This document shows, in pieces, positions 22,596 to 51,100 of a stretch of DNA of 64,000 nt; position 1 is the first letter of the stretch; the number at the start of each line of letters is the position of its first letter. A program made the translations under genes and the position numbers. The stretch is from Antedon mediterranea. Lineage: Eukaryota; Echinodermata; Crinoidea; Comatulida; Antedonidae. Under the pieces are notes generated by a model. It had not been told where the DNA came from. It saw nothing but the letters and a program-made list of their open reading frames with translations, and searched no databases. Where the stretch lies: contig NC_092674.1 of NCBI RefSeq assembly GCF_964355755.1, positions 2,361,001-2,425,000 of the forward strand. The letters are read 5' to 3'.

Positions 22596-24235
22596 GGGGT
22601 GTCACGAAAGCTCAGACCACGAAAGCTCAGACCCCCAAAGACCTAAGATCACGAAAGCTAAGACCCAACACCTAAGATTACAAATATTTATCTTTCGCAC
22701 CTGCCTTGTATTTTAACTCCCAACATTTATTCTGAATACCACACCTTAGAATTGGCACTTTCATGAAAAAGAATCACATAAAAAGTAACAAATACATTTT
22801 TAAATTGATGATTTTACAGACGTTTTTCTCGCACACAAAATGACTAGCCTACAGTACTACAGTAGGCCTACCCCATGTTCAATGTTTTTGTTTCTATGGA
22901 ACGTCAAAAGAGCAAAAATTATATAGAGGGCTGAAAACTCTGTGGAGTCCATCTACAGTGCGGATGGAACAATGTAAAATTAAAATTGTAATGATAATAG
23001 TATAATCATGCAAGTACGAAGAAATAAATACTGGCAAATAAATTTTAATTTAAAAATCATGATAAGTTTTTTTGTTTCGTTTTCTTTCTGTTTTTATGCT
23101 TGTACTATTATTGTTGCTCTTTTGGCGCTCCATGGAAACAAAAACATTGAGCATGGTGGGAGCTCGAGTATACATTACAGTATACAAAGAAACACATATG
23201 TAAAATCATCAATTTAAAGGATTTATTTATTTGTTATTATGTGTTTCTTACGAAAGCCTATTAGGGCCAACAAAAAAATAATATTGCTTTCACAAATTCG
23301 AAATAACGAATTATTAATTCGTTTTTTCGAATTATTAATTCGTTATTTCGAATTTATTTAAGTAATTTGAAATTTCGAATTAATAATTCGAAATTTCGAA
23401 TTATTAATTCGAAATTTCGAATTATTTATTTCGTTATTTCAAATTATTAATTCGAAATTTCGAATTATTAATTCGAAATTTCGGATTATTAATTCGAAAT
23501 TTCGAATTAGTAATTCGTTATTTCGAATTCATAATTCGAAATTTCGAATTAGTAATTCGAAATTTCGAATTACTAATTTGAAATTTCGAATTATTAATTC
23601 GAAATAACGAATTACTAATTCGAAATTTCGAATTATTAATTCGAAATAACGAATTACTAATTCGAAATTTCGAATTATTAATTCGAAATAACGAATTACT
23701 AATTCGAAATTTCGAATTACTAATTCGAAATTTCGAATTAGTAATTCGTTATTTCGAATTTGTGAAAGCAATATTTTTTTTGTTGGCCCTAATAGGCTTT
23801 CGTAGTTTCTCCTTCTGAAAGTACTTATAAGTCCTAATTTTAAAGTGTGGTGTTCAGGATAAAGTTAGTCAACAAATTTGGAGTCAAAATACAAGAAAGG
23901 CAGGTGCGTAAGAAAAACATCCTCTGAACCAACACAATGGAGTAAATATATACCAACAAACAACCCGTCAAGTTTGTTTGTTGTAAAGAAAAAATATACA
24001 TTTACTCAACGGGCGAAAATAATGTGAGTTTATCTATGTTTTGCGGTAGTATTAAATTATATTTATGGTAATAAATGAAACCTACTGTGTTTAAAATTAT
24101 GTATGGATTAACAAGTATTGTTTTTAATCTGTAGTATATCTTAGTATTTGTAAACTTAGGTGTTGGGTCTTAGCTTTCGTGATCTTAGGTCTTAGGGGGT
24201 CTGAGCTTTCGTGGTCTGAGCTTTCGTGACACCCC
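22596..24235. mobile_element. Large foldback (long-TIR) element, about 1.64 kb
   Basis: Left end GGGGTGTCACGAAAGCTCAG and right end CTGAGCTTTCGTGACACCCC are exact inverted repeats. Pairing continues inward: 22601-22683 with about 24153-24230; CGCACCTGCCTTGTATTTT near 22700 with AAATACAAGAAAGGCAGGTGCG near 23890; 22766-22820 with 23198-23250; and about 22877-22912 with 23117-23161. The flanks carry an 8-bp CACCACCA duplication (22588-22595 and 24236-24243), though the site is itself repetitive. No transposase reading frame is present. Long TIRs and an 8-9 bp target duplication resemble Mutator- or hAT-type foldback elements, which is inference. Confidence 0.8.
23253..23804. mobile_element. Second foldback element nested in the larger one
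   Basis: Termini CGAAAGCCTATTAGGGCCAA and TTGGCCCTAATAGGCTTTCG are perfect inverted repeats. Inside, GCTTTCACAAATTCGAAATA pairs with its complement at the other end, and the middle (23300-23760) is a self-complementary satellite of AATTCGAAATTTCGAATT-type units about 21 bp long. It interrupts one arm of the larger element. Confidence 0.85.
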
Positions 24236-24439
24236 CACCACCAGAGTGCATGCAGAAAAGTAGAGAAAATAAAATCAATCAAGCGTGGACGGTCAATGTG
24301 CTATTCACGACCTGTCATGCGTATCGTAAAATAACTATCGGAACTATCGATTGGTTTGTTTTGAAGCTTTTCTGACTATTATCCAATCAGAACAGTGAAC
24401 AAAGATAAGGTTTTGAGGACTCAATCAACCGTATCATCA

Positions 24440-24503
24440 TCTGTCTTTTCTCTCCATTGAGTTTCCACTGTCTGTGTGTTGCTGCTGTTCTTAGCAGCTG
24501 CTG
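24440..24503 (+). promoter_or_regulatory. Probable 5' non-coding exon and promoter of the mitochondrial carrier
   Basis: A spliced leader is likely: a segment ending AGCAGCTGCTG at 24503 is followed by the donor GTAGGT, and an acceptor TTATTTCAG ends at 24923, 119 bp before the carrier ATG in the next exon (24924-25103). The transcription start is not determined. Confidence 0.4.
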
Positions 24504-25042
24504 GTAGGTACAAATCAAAATAGACAATTAATTACTTTAGTAGTTATGTTTAGACAGTAGCTAGTACACAATTTGAGTTGTTTATTTAAGTTTTGCTCCC
24601 GATCTACTCTACGTAACTCTAGGAATAGGCCTAGTTTAGGCCTACTAGAAGATAGATAGGCCTCTCTTACGCAGAAGTTTCTCACATGCCGTATGTTGTA
24701 GTACAGTATATCCTATTTTACTGTATGTGTAGAGATACTGCACTGTCATCCACCAACACACATATATGGGGGGGGGGGGGAGTGGAGGTGGGGTTGGGGA
24801 ACCATGAATGGTCGGTACAAAACTTGACAATTTTTGGAATAGAATATAAATAAAAAAATGTTTATTTCATTTCATTTTATAAAATATAATCTTTGTAACA
24901 TGATTCTCAATTTCTTATTTCAGACTTTCATATGAAACCTCCACCTTAAATTACCTGTCAGCTAATTAGTAGTGAGGTTTCTTTACTGCAAAAAATAAAC
25001 CCAATTTACATTTTTGTTTTATGTATACACCAAGCAACAAAG

Positions 25043-28000
25043 ATGCCGCAAGATTGGAGACCATTTGTGTTTGGAGGAATTGGCTCAGTCGCTGCAGAAT
25101 TCGGTGAGTAACATTTTAAAAACCGAAATTCTCTAATTTTTACCATCTACGCAAGTTATATATGCAATTGATAAATTGTGTTTTTTTCTTTTCAGGAACC
25201 TTTCCTATAGACTTGACAAAAACACGTCTGCAAGTGCAAGGACAAAAATCTGAAGCAAACTTTCGTGAGTTAAAATATCGAGGAATGTTTCACGCTCTTG
25301 TCCGCATTTCTAAAGAAGAAGGTGTCAAAGCGCTATATTCAGGGTAAGATTTACATCAACATTGGTCAACAGTCGAACCAATACTTTGAGACACCCAGGA
25401 GGGGCACTTCCCTTTGAACTGAATATTGTTTTGTTTCCAAAAATTTCAAGGAAATAGATTTCATTCTTTATATATTATTATTTATTTCTTTATTTTTATA
25501 CTGGGGAGCTTGTTCAGTAGAGTATCCCTCTTTACCTCTCTTTCTTCACCCTGTGTGTAATAGATGATAGATAAACAAACAACATTGAAAAATGAATTAT
25601 AATAATTATTAAATGGAATTATTTTGTATTTTCCTAGAATTCGTCCAGCTGTTTTACGGCAAGCCTCGTACGGAACAATTAAAATAGGATGCTATCACAC
25701 ATTCAAACGTTTACTAGTTGAGAGACCAGAAGATGAATCTTTAGCCATTAACGTGTTGTGTGGTATAGCTGCTGGTATTATATCATCATCAATAGCTAAC
25801 CCAACAGATGTTTTGAAGGTGAGGAGCAGCAGGATTATGTAGTGGATAAAGCTCTGTCTACACTATCAAACTAGTTTGACATAAAAAAGTGTGATGTGCC
25901 AAAATATGGTAGTGATATGCTCAAATATAGCAGTGATGTGACATCATGTCCATATATGGGCACATCACATTTTTTTGTCACATAAACTTTGATAATATAG
26001 ACAGAGCTTTAGAATGGTATAGTGTACATTAACATGTTTTTTTTTTGCCTTTTTATTTATTAATTTTTTTGCTTTTTATAGGTTAGAATGCAAGCACAGA
26101 GCCAAAGGTTTGCAAATGCTACCATGGTGACGTCATTTGTTAATATATACCAACAAGAAGGTACCCGTGGTCTTTGGAGGGTAAGAATTGTGGAAATATA
26201 ATTAATGTGTTGCCTTAGCCAAAACCATGCTCTTACATTTCTACAGGGAAAGATAATATGAGTGGTAATATAAATTTGATATTAATCATAGACTTAATAC
26301 TGTAATATTACATATTCTAAAGCCTTGTCTTCGCTATCAAACTTTATATCACAACAACATGTGCCCATATATGAACATGATGATATCATATCACTACCAT
26401 ATTTGGGCACATCACATCACCCTTTCTTTGTCAAACTAGTTTGATAGTGTAGACAGAACTTTATACATATTATCTGATTAATATTCCAGCAAATTTATCA
26501 AATACACAATACATTTTTGTTGTCATATTAACTAAACAAAATCTATTAAAAGTATTTGGATTGTTTTACTGCTTTCAGGGTGTTGGTCCAACTGCTCAGA
26601 GAGCAGCTGTGGTGGCGGGGGTTGAGTTACCAGCTTACGACTGGTCAAAAAAACTCATTATTAATCATACACAATTAGGTGATAGTATATCAAATCATTT
26701 TATGTAAGTATTCTGTATAATATTAATAATAAGATAAGATTTGTTAAACGAACATATCCACCAAAATGCTCAAGGTGCTTGTGAAAAACCAAATGAAAAC
26801 TAATCCATACACCTAAAAAACAAACAAATGAGCTAGACAAAAACCCACAAATTTCTGCTGTACAATGAAAAAATTGTGATTTTAGTAGTAAACTAATAAT
26901 ATTAATGCTTTTGTTTGTTATTATTACAGAGCAAGTTTATTTGCTGGGTTTGTAGGAGCGATAGCGTCAAATCCAATTGATGTTGTCAAAACACGAATGA
27001 TGAACCAGCAAAATTTAAGAAAAAGTGTGCAATTAAAACAAGGTCAAAAACAACAAATTTACAAAAATACAATTGACTGCTTTATAAAGGTAAATCATTA
27101 TATTGAATTGATTATATTAAGCTCTGTCTACACTATCAACTTTATGTGACAAAAAAATGTGAAGTGCCCATATATGTACATGATGATGTCATATGACTGC
27201 CATATTTGGGCATATCTGTTCTGAGGGTCCCTCAGAAGCAAATGCTGGATGGATCACCCTCATTAAATATGGTTAAAATAAAAAATAAAATAAATCACTA
27301 CCATATTTGGGCACATCACATTTTTTGTCAAACTAGTTTGATAGTGTAGACAGAGCTTTATATTATTGTATTATATTATGATTGAAATATTCTGCCTTTG
27401 CTGACATATTTATCTAAATACATTGTCACTTTATTACAGACTGCAAGATACGAAGGATTTTTAGCTTTATATAAGGGATTTATACCTACATGGGTACGCC
27501 TTGGGCCGTGGAACATCATTGTATCCTTTTACATTTATTTATATATAATATATTTTTATATATTTTATATGGCCTTACCGTGTTGAAACACTGGTTCTCG
27601 TCAGATTACCGAAGTTAAGCAACGTTGGGCCCGGTTAGAGCTTAGATAGGAGACCATCTGGAAATACCGATCTGGGGTGCTGTATATGGAGCTGGGGTTC
27701 CATTAGGCATTTGAAATCAGCACTGCTGGCAGCCCCTGCATCTAGTATCTGCCTCAAACGTATTGGCTTATGCCTCTCCTCCGGTTAAGGTGGGCGCTGG
27801 ACGAGAGAAGCCTTTGGTCAATGGTGGGACCAGCCGAAGGTGCTTTAAACAGTCCTGGCTTAGTCATCATTCAGATGAATGCAAGATTAATTGACATTGT
27901 CGTTTACGACAGAAGTCGGCCATATATATAAGTTTGCCTTTGGATTTATATAATATATCACTACTATATGAGTTGTTGGTTAGACTATTGTTCTGTACAT

Positions 28001-28281
28001 AGGTCCATTGCATTATATGATGGTGGGTTGCACCTTTATGTCTGAAACTTGATCGAGTAAAGGGTTGTTGTTCTTTCTAATCTTTCCCAGTAAACTTTAT
28101 CTACACTACCATCATAAAGCTATAACATTAAATTGTATAGCTTTAATGTGAAGCGTTTAGAAACGCTGTATAAGATTGACAACATATTAAATAATTTTGT
28201 TCAATAATTATTCTATAATCCTTAACTTAAATTAATTAGTTTTTTGTAACATTTGAACAACTGAAGAAACTTGGTATATAA
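25043..28281 (+). CDS. SLC25A30: Mitochondrial carrier, SLC25A30/SLC25A14 (KMCP1/UCP5) type
   Basis: Inner-membrane carrier of the UCP-like branch; KMCP1/UCP5 proteins carry inorganic anions. Eight phased exons: 25043-25103, 25196-25343, 25638-25818, 26082-26180, 26579-26703, 26930-27089, 27440-27520 and 28240-28281, giving 298 residues. Three repeats show Px[DE]xx[KR]: PIDLTKTR (24-31), PTDVLKVR (125-132) and PIDVVKTR (220-227). Conserved family stretches are [46 protein letters not shown] and RLGPWNII, with [11 protein letters not shown] at the C-terminus. The last exon codes only 13 residues and follows a 719-bp intron that contains a 5S-headed SINE. Vertebrates have both A14 and A30; this looks like their common ancestor-type gene, so the symbol is the nearest match. 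Confidence 0.93.
25847..26012. mobile_element. Palindromic MITE, family A, copy 14
   Basis: Near-consensus copy from TAAAGCTCTGTCTACACTAT to GACAGAGCTTTA, starting 28 bp after the donor of carrier exon 3. Confidence 0.9.
26328..26463. mobile_element. Palindromic MITE, family A, copy 15
   Basis: Left end TAAAGCCTTGTCTTCGCTAT is slightly diverged; right end GATAGTGTAGACAGAACTTT. In the intron after carrier exon 4. Confidence 0.85.
27118..27360. mobile_element. Palindromic MITE, family A, copy 16, with nested retroposon piece
   Basis: Both termini are intact. The core is interrupted at about 27217-27298 by non-MITE sequence containing GAGGGTCCCTCAGAAGCAAA and ATGGATCACCCTCATTAAAT, ending in an AAAATAAA-type tail. 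The MITE core then resumes with CACTACCATATTTGGGCAC. The insert looks like the 3' end of a SINE or LINE. The MITE begins 28 bp after a splice donor. Confidence 0.8.
27571..27935 (+). mobile_element. 5S-rRNA-derived SINE (SINE3-type)
   Basis: The first 118 bp (27571-27688) align along the whole length of 5S rRNA: AAGTTAAGCAACGTTGGGC corresponds to box A (AAGCTAAGCAGGGTCGGGC), AGATAGGAGAC to the intermediate element, and GGAGACCATCTGGAAATACC to box C, ending GGTGCTGTA. It runs straight into an unrelated body (CCATTAGGCATTTGAAATCA, GCCTCTCCTCCGGTTAAGGT), as in SINE3 elements, known from fishes and sea urchins. It lies in the last intron of the carrier gene. Several 5S positions are mutated, so it is not a functional rRNA gene. 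The 3' limit is approximate. Confidence 0.8.
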
Positions 28282-28849
28282 GAAGTTTTATTCTGCAATT
28301 TTAACCTTGAGGAAGAACTTAGTGAGATAACAGAGATTATTTGTGTGTATAAGAAATAATGCAATTCATACCAGCAAATTTTTCTTCAATCAAAGCCAAG
28401 AAATATTATTTCTTTATAATATAAGACTACCATAGAATTAGATGCTAAATTAACAGGTTTTTAAGCTATAAATAGGATAGTTTTTTTAAAGTAATTTCTC
28501 TATAAATATGGTGCTTTTAATTCTGCTTATTTATGGTTATAACTAACCTAACAAATATTACCCTCCTCAAGTGCCTATGGTGAGCAGCACCCAGCTTTTT
28601 ATAAAAGTCCAGCATGACTTTTATTGAAATGCAACACATTTGGTGTATTTTGTTGTTTTTGTCTTTTTATACTAATCACTATCACATTAAAGCAGTGTTT
28701 TTTTGGTGTATCCAAAAATATTATATATTTTATCATCATTGTATTAAGTTATTATTGTTAGAATTTTAAAAACAGTTTTTAAATTTTTGTGTAAAGGTGT
28801 ACAATTTTTGTTTTTATTGAGTTGTAAAAAACAGTATATTTTGTGTTAA

Positions 28850-28883
28850 AATAAAACCTTTATTTTGTATATGTACCAATAAA
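28850..28883 (+). promoter_or_regulatory. Poly(A) signals of the mitochondrial carrier
   Basis: Two AATAAA hexamers (28850-28855 and 28878-28883), 570-600 bp after the stop, in a T-rich context. Confidence 0.45.
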
Positions 28884-29865
28884 CATTATTACATTCAACA
28901 TATTTTTGTAATGTTTGATTAAAGTATGTTATTGATTTTAATGTATTTTATAGGTTTGACTAATCAGGGATTTTTAAAACATTCTTAATTTTACTAATAA
29001 TGTCAGATTATAATTTTTATATCCGTTTTATATCAAGTGTGGTTTATATCATTTTTCGTACTAAATTAAGTATTTTATTTTGATATGCAGTTAATTATAG
29101 TATAATATTATGGTTTGAGGCCAGTAGTATTTTAGGTAAAAAATACTGACAATTTAATAATTTATAATATATTCCATTTTTTACTTGAATTGTCTCAAAA
29201 ACTAGTAATCATGCAGATGTAGTTTTTGTTCTTTAGTTTAGTTTTCTTTGCACTTTGCAGTCATAAGTGTTGATTGACCGTGTTGGGCCACGAAAGTCCT
29301 AATCCCACAGACTGTAAATTAATTATTAAGTATGGTGAGTCTGTTTTAAAGACTTTAGTAATCATTTATTTTATGGTATGGTTAAAAATGGAAACAGTGT
29401 CATTTAATATAAATAAATTATTAACACTACTGTAGGTGCATTGTTTGACAGTACTGTACTAATAAACGACGGCATTTAAATAAATAAGAATGTATTTGTT
29501 GGTTTTTTGTTTTGTTTTCAATGTTTTACGAGGGTGGTCCATTCATCCAAAGCTTATCACAAAAATACAAGACAAAAACATGCAGAAATTAAAATAAAAT
29601 AAATAGAATATATAACGATTTAGATAATTTATTTCCTCTGTGATATTATGATAATTACTATTAGTTTTTTGTGATTTTCAAGAACTGTTGGATTAGAGTG
29701 TTCTTTTAAGTTACAGTACTTTGTTCATGGATAATATTACGGTAATGTTATTTTGTCCATGGTGGGCATGGTAAGTTTGTTAAATGGTGCGCCCTCGTTT
29801 TTTAATCATTTATTTTTTTCAGATACCTTGCAAAATAGTTCATGAAACCTGTCTAATTTTCTACC

Positions 29866-29873
29866 TATATAAA
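29866..29873 (+). promoter_or_regulatory. Candidate TATA box upstream of POLR2A
   Basis: TATATAAA within CTACCTATATAAATACAG. Position is compatible with a start site near 29895-29905, but the leader length and start site are not shown by the sequence, and AT-rich DNA makes chance matches common. Confidence 0.25.
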
Positions 29874-30237
29874 TACAGCGACCTCTAGAGGCTGTCATTA
29901 GCGCAAATGAGCGCTATCGTTGTAACATTTTTCTAAAAAGTGAGAGAAAATAAATGGTAGAATACGTTTTTATCTACGGTTTGTAAGTGTAATTTTACAC
30001 TCATGTTATTCCACATCTTTTCATAAAAAAACTGATTCAGTTTTCGGCTGTTTCACGTTTTAATTCTTTGAAAATAATTGAATTTAGTGTGTGCCTACCA
30101 AACAAGCGAGTGCTTTCAGCTCTCAAGAAGTGTGGTAGAAAAGAAATTGCGTATGGTGTGGAAATTGCCGAAGTCAGCAATATAACGGTAGCGTATATAT
30201 TATCAGCAGATACAGAGTATAAAACAACACAGTAAAA

Positions 30238-47277
<17,040 letters not shown>

Positions 47278-48100
47278 AATATGCTCTGATACTTTGTACA
47301 TATTTTAGTAGTACAGTGGCAGGAACAGTTGTAAATCATGATTTTTTTTAAATCGTGATTTTTGTTAATTGAATGTAAATATTTAAGTATGGCGCAAGTT
47401 TTGTATTGTCCTGGTATTATATACATTATCTGTAACATAACAAAATGCTAAACATTAGTATTAAAAAATGTATGTAAGGGGAAAACTTACAAAGTTACAT
47501 AAACCATTGGAATAACTGTTTAATGAAATAAGAAGAAAATATTTTTGATATAATTTAAAATGATATTACCTGTGATAACCTATGTGTCGTCGTATAGTAC
47601 ATTGACATAGGCTGTTGCAGTTATTACATATGTTGTTTTGTCTGTGTTGTAGACATTATTTTGATATAGTTAATTTCCTATTCATTTAATGTATTGACAG
47701 AAAAGCATTGTTCTCGGAAAAAAAAAACTAAGAATGGCATAAAAAAGAATTATACGCTTTATAAAGGAAGCTGTGTTGGAGTTGAACAGTTGACACCATT
47801 ATGGGTGTAATCTATTTATAATGTCATGCACTTTAAAAGTTGAGATGTTGACACCATTAATTGTTTACAATAGCATTGAGGACAAAATGATAATAATAAT
47901 TAGTTAATTAAGGTTATTATTTGTTTAGAACACTATTGAATTAAAACTTATACTGTATTTGTAATAAATTTGAAAACTATTAATTTTTGTATGATTCAGT
48001 TATGTTTATTAGTGGCACGGTTTTGTAAACTAAGTTGTTTTTCACTTGCAAGTTTGATTATAAAGTTTAAAATAATTTGAATATAACCAGCATTTTTACT
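47278..48100 (+). other. POLR2A 3' UTR region
   Basis: AT-rich sequence after the RPB1 stop. AATAAA at 47963-47968 (TTTGTAATAAATTTG) is the best poly(A) signal, giving a 3' UTR of about 700 nt. A weaker candidate follows near 48440. Confidence 0.45.
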
Positions 48101-51100
48101 AAATGTTTCAGAAAAAAATGTAGTATTAGGGGTAAAAACATGATTGTTACGGTTGTTTAAAACGATACGTAATTAAATTGAGTCATAATTACGCCATCAC
48201 TGAATGAGAACATCAATTACGTTGATGAATTACTTACTGAGTATGTTTTATTAATGCATTTATCGTAGCCGGGCCATTGATGACGAGATTTCAAACTCAT
48301 TAACAGAGGTAGGGTTGGTTCCCATTGGTACAGAGAACTGAAAAATCACGTCACAACGCACTTACAGATTCTTTTATATCTGAAATCGACACAAGTTGGT
48401 GTTAATTTCCAAACACACAATGTACTTGTACATAATATTGAATAAAACAATTATAAAATAAAAGTGTTAATGGCTTAATTTCTTTTCTTAATTCGTACGT
48501 AAATTTGTAAACAAATACAATAATATGATAAATAAAATGTATAATTTGTTTATTGTAGGCCTATATTATAGTTACTTATAAGACCTATACAGTTGAATTC
48601 ATAGAAACCCAAATATGATATCCTGCAGAAATATAAATGCGGTTTTATGAAATATTTCAATAATGTTAAAGGCCTATTGTTTGTTTACTAAATATTATTT
48701 TTACCACCGCCTCCGCCGCAATGAAACTACATTTATTTGTAAATATTATAGGCCTACTGTTCGAAAACAAAACAGTGTAGTCATCATTGTTACCAGAATT
48801 GAATGTAATGGTTTCCTCTTTCCAATTTGTTAGTTCTATGCTATACTAAATGCCTCTATGGGCTTATAATAAATGTCGGTTTATTAGGGCTACAAACAAT
48901 GTCGGCCCTAGCCGATAACAAATGTCGGTCGGGCTAGGTCTATCATTAACAGCAGGCCACGCTGTAAAGAGGACTGTCCATCATTGAACTTCCGCGGGGT
49001 AAATCATGACAATTAATAGGAAAATTAGGTCTTTTTCACCATTCCAGTTTATATCATAACAAGTTATACAGTTACTCCAACGCCACCTCTCATCCTTCCT
49101 GGATGAGGAGCTGATGGCATATTTTGGAAGAAGAACTATATAATAATATTTATTTTTGAGACATTACGTAAAATTAATTTATTTAAAAATAATGCAATGA
49201 CACTATCAATTTCGCCCGTAAGTTTAGTACGAGGTTTATTTATCCAGACTAAAATCACGTAGGCCCTATTCAGATCCTTGTTATCAGCAGTGACCCGATC
49301 TTTTCTTTTCGGTTTCAATTTACGAAAATACTAAAATCACGTAGACCCTATTCAGGTACTGCGCCACTGACCCGATCTTTTCGGTTTCAATAATATTGAT
49401 GAAATAACATTCTTTTGAATTCGCTTCACTCTCATTAAAAATGGCGGATCCTGAAAACATGAACATTTAATATTGAATAAGAAAAGATCGCATACCACAC
49501 AGCATTTAATTCATATTGTGTGTAAATTTAATTCAATTTTTATTTCGGAACAAGTCCATATATCAAAAATACAAGTAATACAATTAAATAGTTGCACGAG
49601 ATTCGATTACAAACAAGGAATGAAAAGTACTGTAAAAAGAGATTATTAATATTATGCATTTAGTATTAGTAGAAAGTAAAAGATAATATTTCATATTGTG
49701 GTAGAAGAGATGTTTGTAGGCTTACTGTACGTCACCACTCTGTTTTGCTATCTAAAATTGTTAGTCTGACTTTCAACCAATCAGATCACTGGATTTTGTC
49801 AGATGGAGAATTCTGGCAATCTTTTTCTGTGAATTTGAAATCAGACGATCAAATCTCATCGCACAAGGAAAGGCAAAATAAAAGTGAGTTATTTACTACT
49901 TTTAAAAGGTCTTATTAACCATCATGTCTTTATAATATAGTCCTATTATTTCATAAAATAAGATTGAATGTTAGGCTGTATGTTTTGTTAATTATTAATA
50001 AAAGCTATTATATTTGCTAGGCCTCTCTCTTTTGTCAACGCTATTATTGGTCTAAGTAGAGCCACTGGGCGTCTTATTCTGGGTTTGAGAGCCGGCTTAG
50101 CCAGCCTAGGCCAAGTCTGGTTTGGGTAGTAAGTTTATTACCTAATTAACCTATTAAGGCGGCACTTCATGACGTGACATGTAAAAAGTCAATGAAGGAG
50201 TTAATATATTTATTCTCAGACTGTCACACATTATAAGTCGACTTAAGATGAGAAATTGTCACCTAGGTCGCGTGGCGCGCGCGTACCCGATGATAGTCTG
50301 CTGCTGCTGCTAGGCTGATAGCATCCATCCTACATCGCGTCTTTCTATACAATACGATAATACGTCACTAGAGGGGAAATCCCTATTTGATGAAATTCGA
50401 CACTGGAATGTTTTTATTTTAGTCTACCTGGAAATTGAGTTCAACATTTGCTGGGATTCATCACAACTAAATAAAAACATATTATTCATCCAAAGAAAGA
50501 AGCTGATCTCATTTTTTTTCCAAGAGGTACGTGTATAGCTTCACGAATCCGACTAGCGAGTTTTAATTACAATTATCAATTGTTTTGTAAAAGAGTCCCG
50601 ATCAATTCTTACGTCACACCTTATGGTTATCACAAATGAATATTAATATTTATTTTGTGACGTTTCATGAGGGTCCGAAACGGTACGAAAAGAAATATTG
50701 CGTCCCGGACTGTACCATAAATGGATTAAAACCATGATCTACAGATTTACACTATTTCTGAATAATGATTTTTTTTTTCGTTTATTATTCTTACACACAT
50801 ATATTCAAAATACATAAAAAGAATAATTATATTAACACGTACAATAGTAATTAATAAAAACATAGTATATGTTGAAGGAAACCTATAAGTTACAATTTTA
50901 CACCTAGGCTCCCAGAAAAAGTGAAGTACAGTAAAAAAAACGTTGGGAAGAAAAAGATGCATACGATTTACGATATATCCTATTAAAAAAGGAAGGGAGA
51001 GAGCGAAACAATGTGTAGAACTGATATGAAATACCGTAAGGCAAAATATGGAATAACCTACCAACTGAAATTAAATATTCCCAAACAATTGCTTCATCCA

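Larger units (their letters stand above)
28282..30237. other. Carrier 3' UTR and upstream region of POLR2A
   Basis: Carrier 3' UTR with AATAAA at 28850-28855 and 28878-28883. The remainder, to 30237, is AT-rich with no reading frame that shows exon structure. A TATATAAA at 29866-29873 lies 365 bp before the POLR2A ATG. Confidence 0.5.

Noticed and set aside
23529-23771. Minus-strand open frame with repeated NFELVIR
   Set aside because: It is translation of the palindromic TTCGAA satellite inside a foldback element and has no start context or exon structure.
27571-27688. Functional 5S rRNA gene
   Set aside because: Several conserved positions are changed, there is no terminator T-run at the 5S end, and it is fused to a SINE body.
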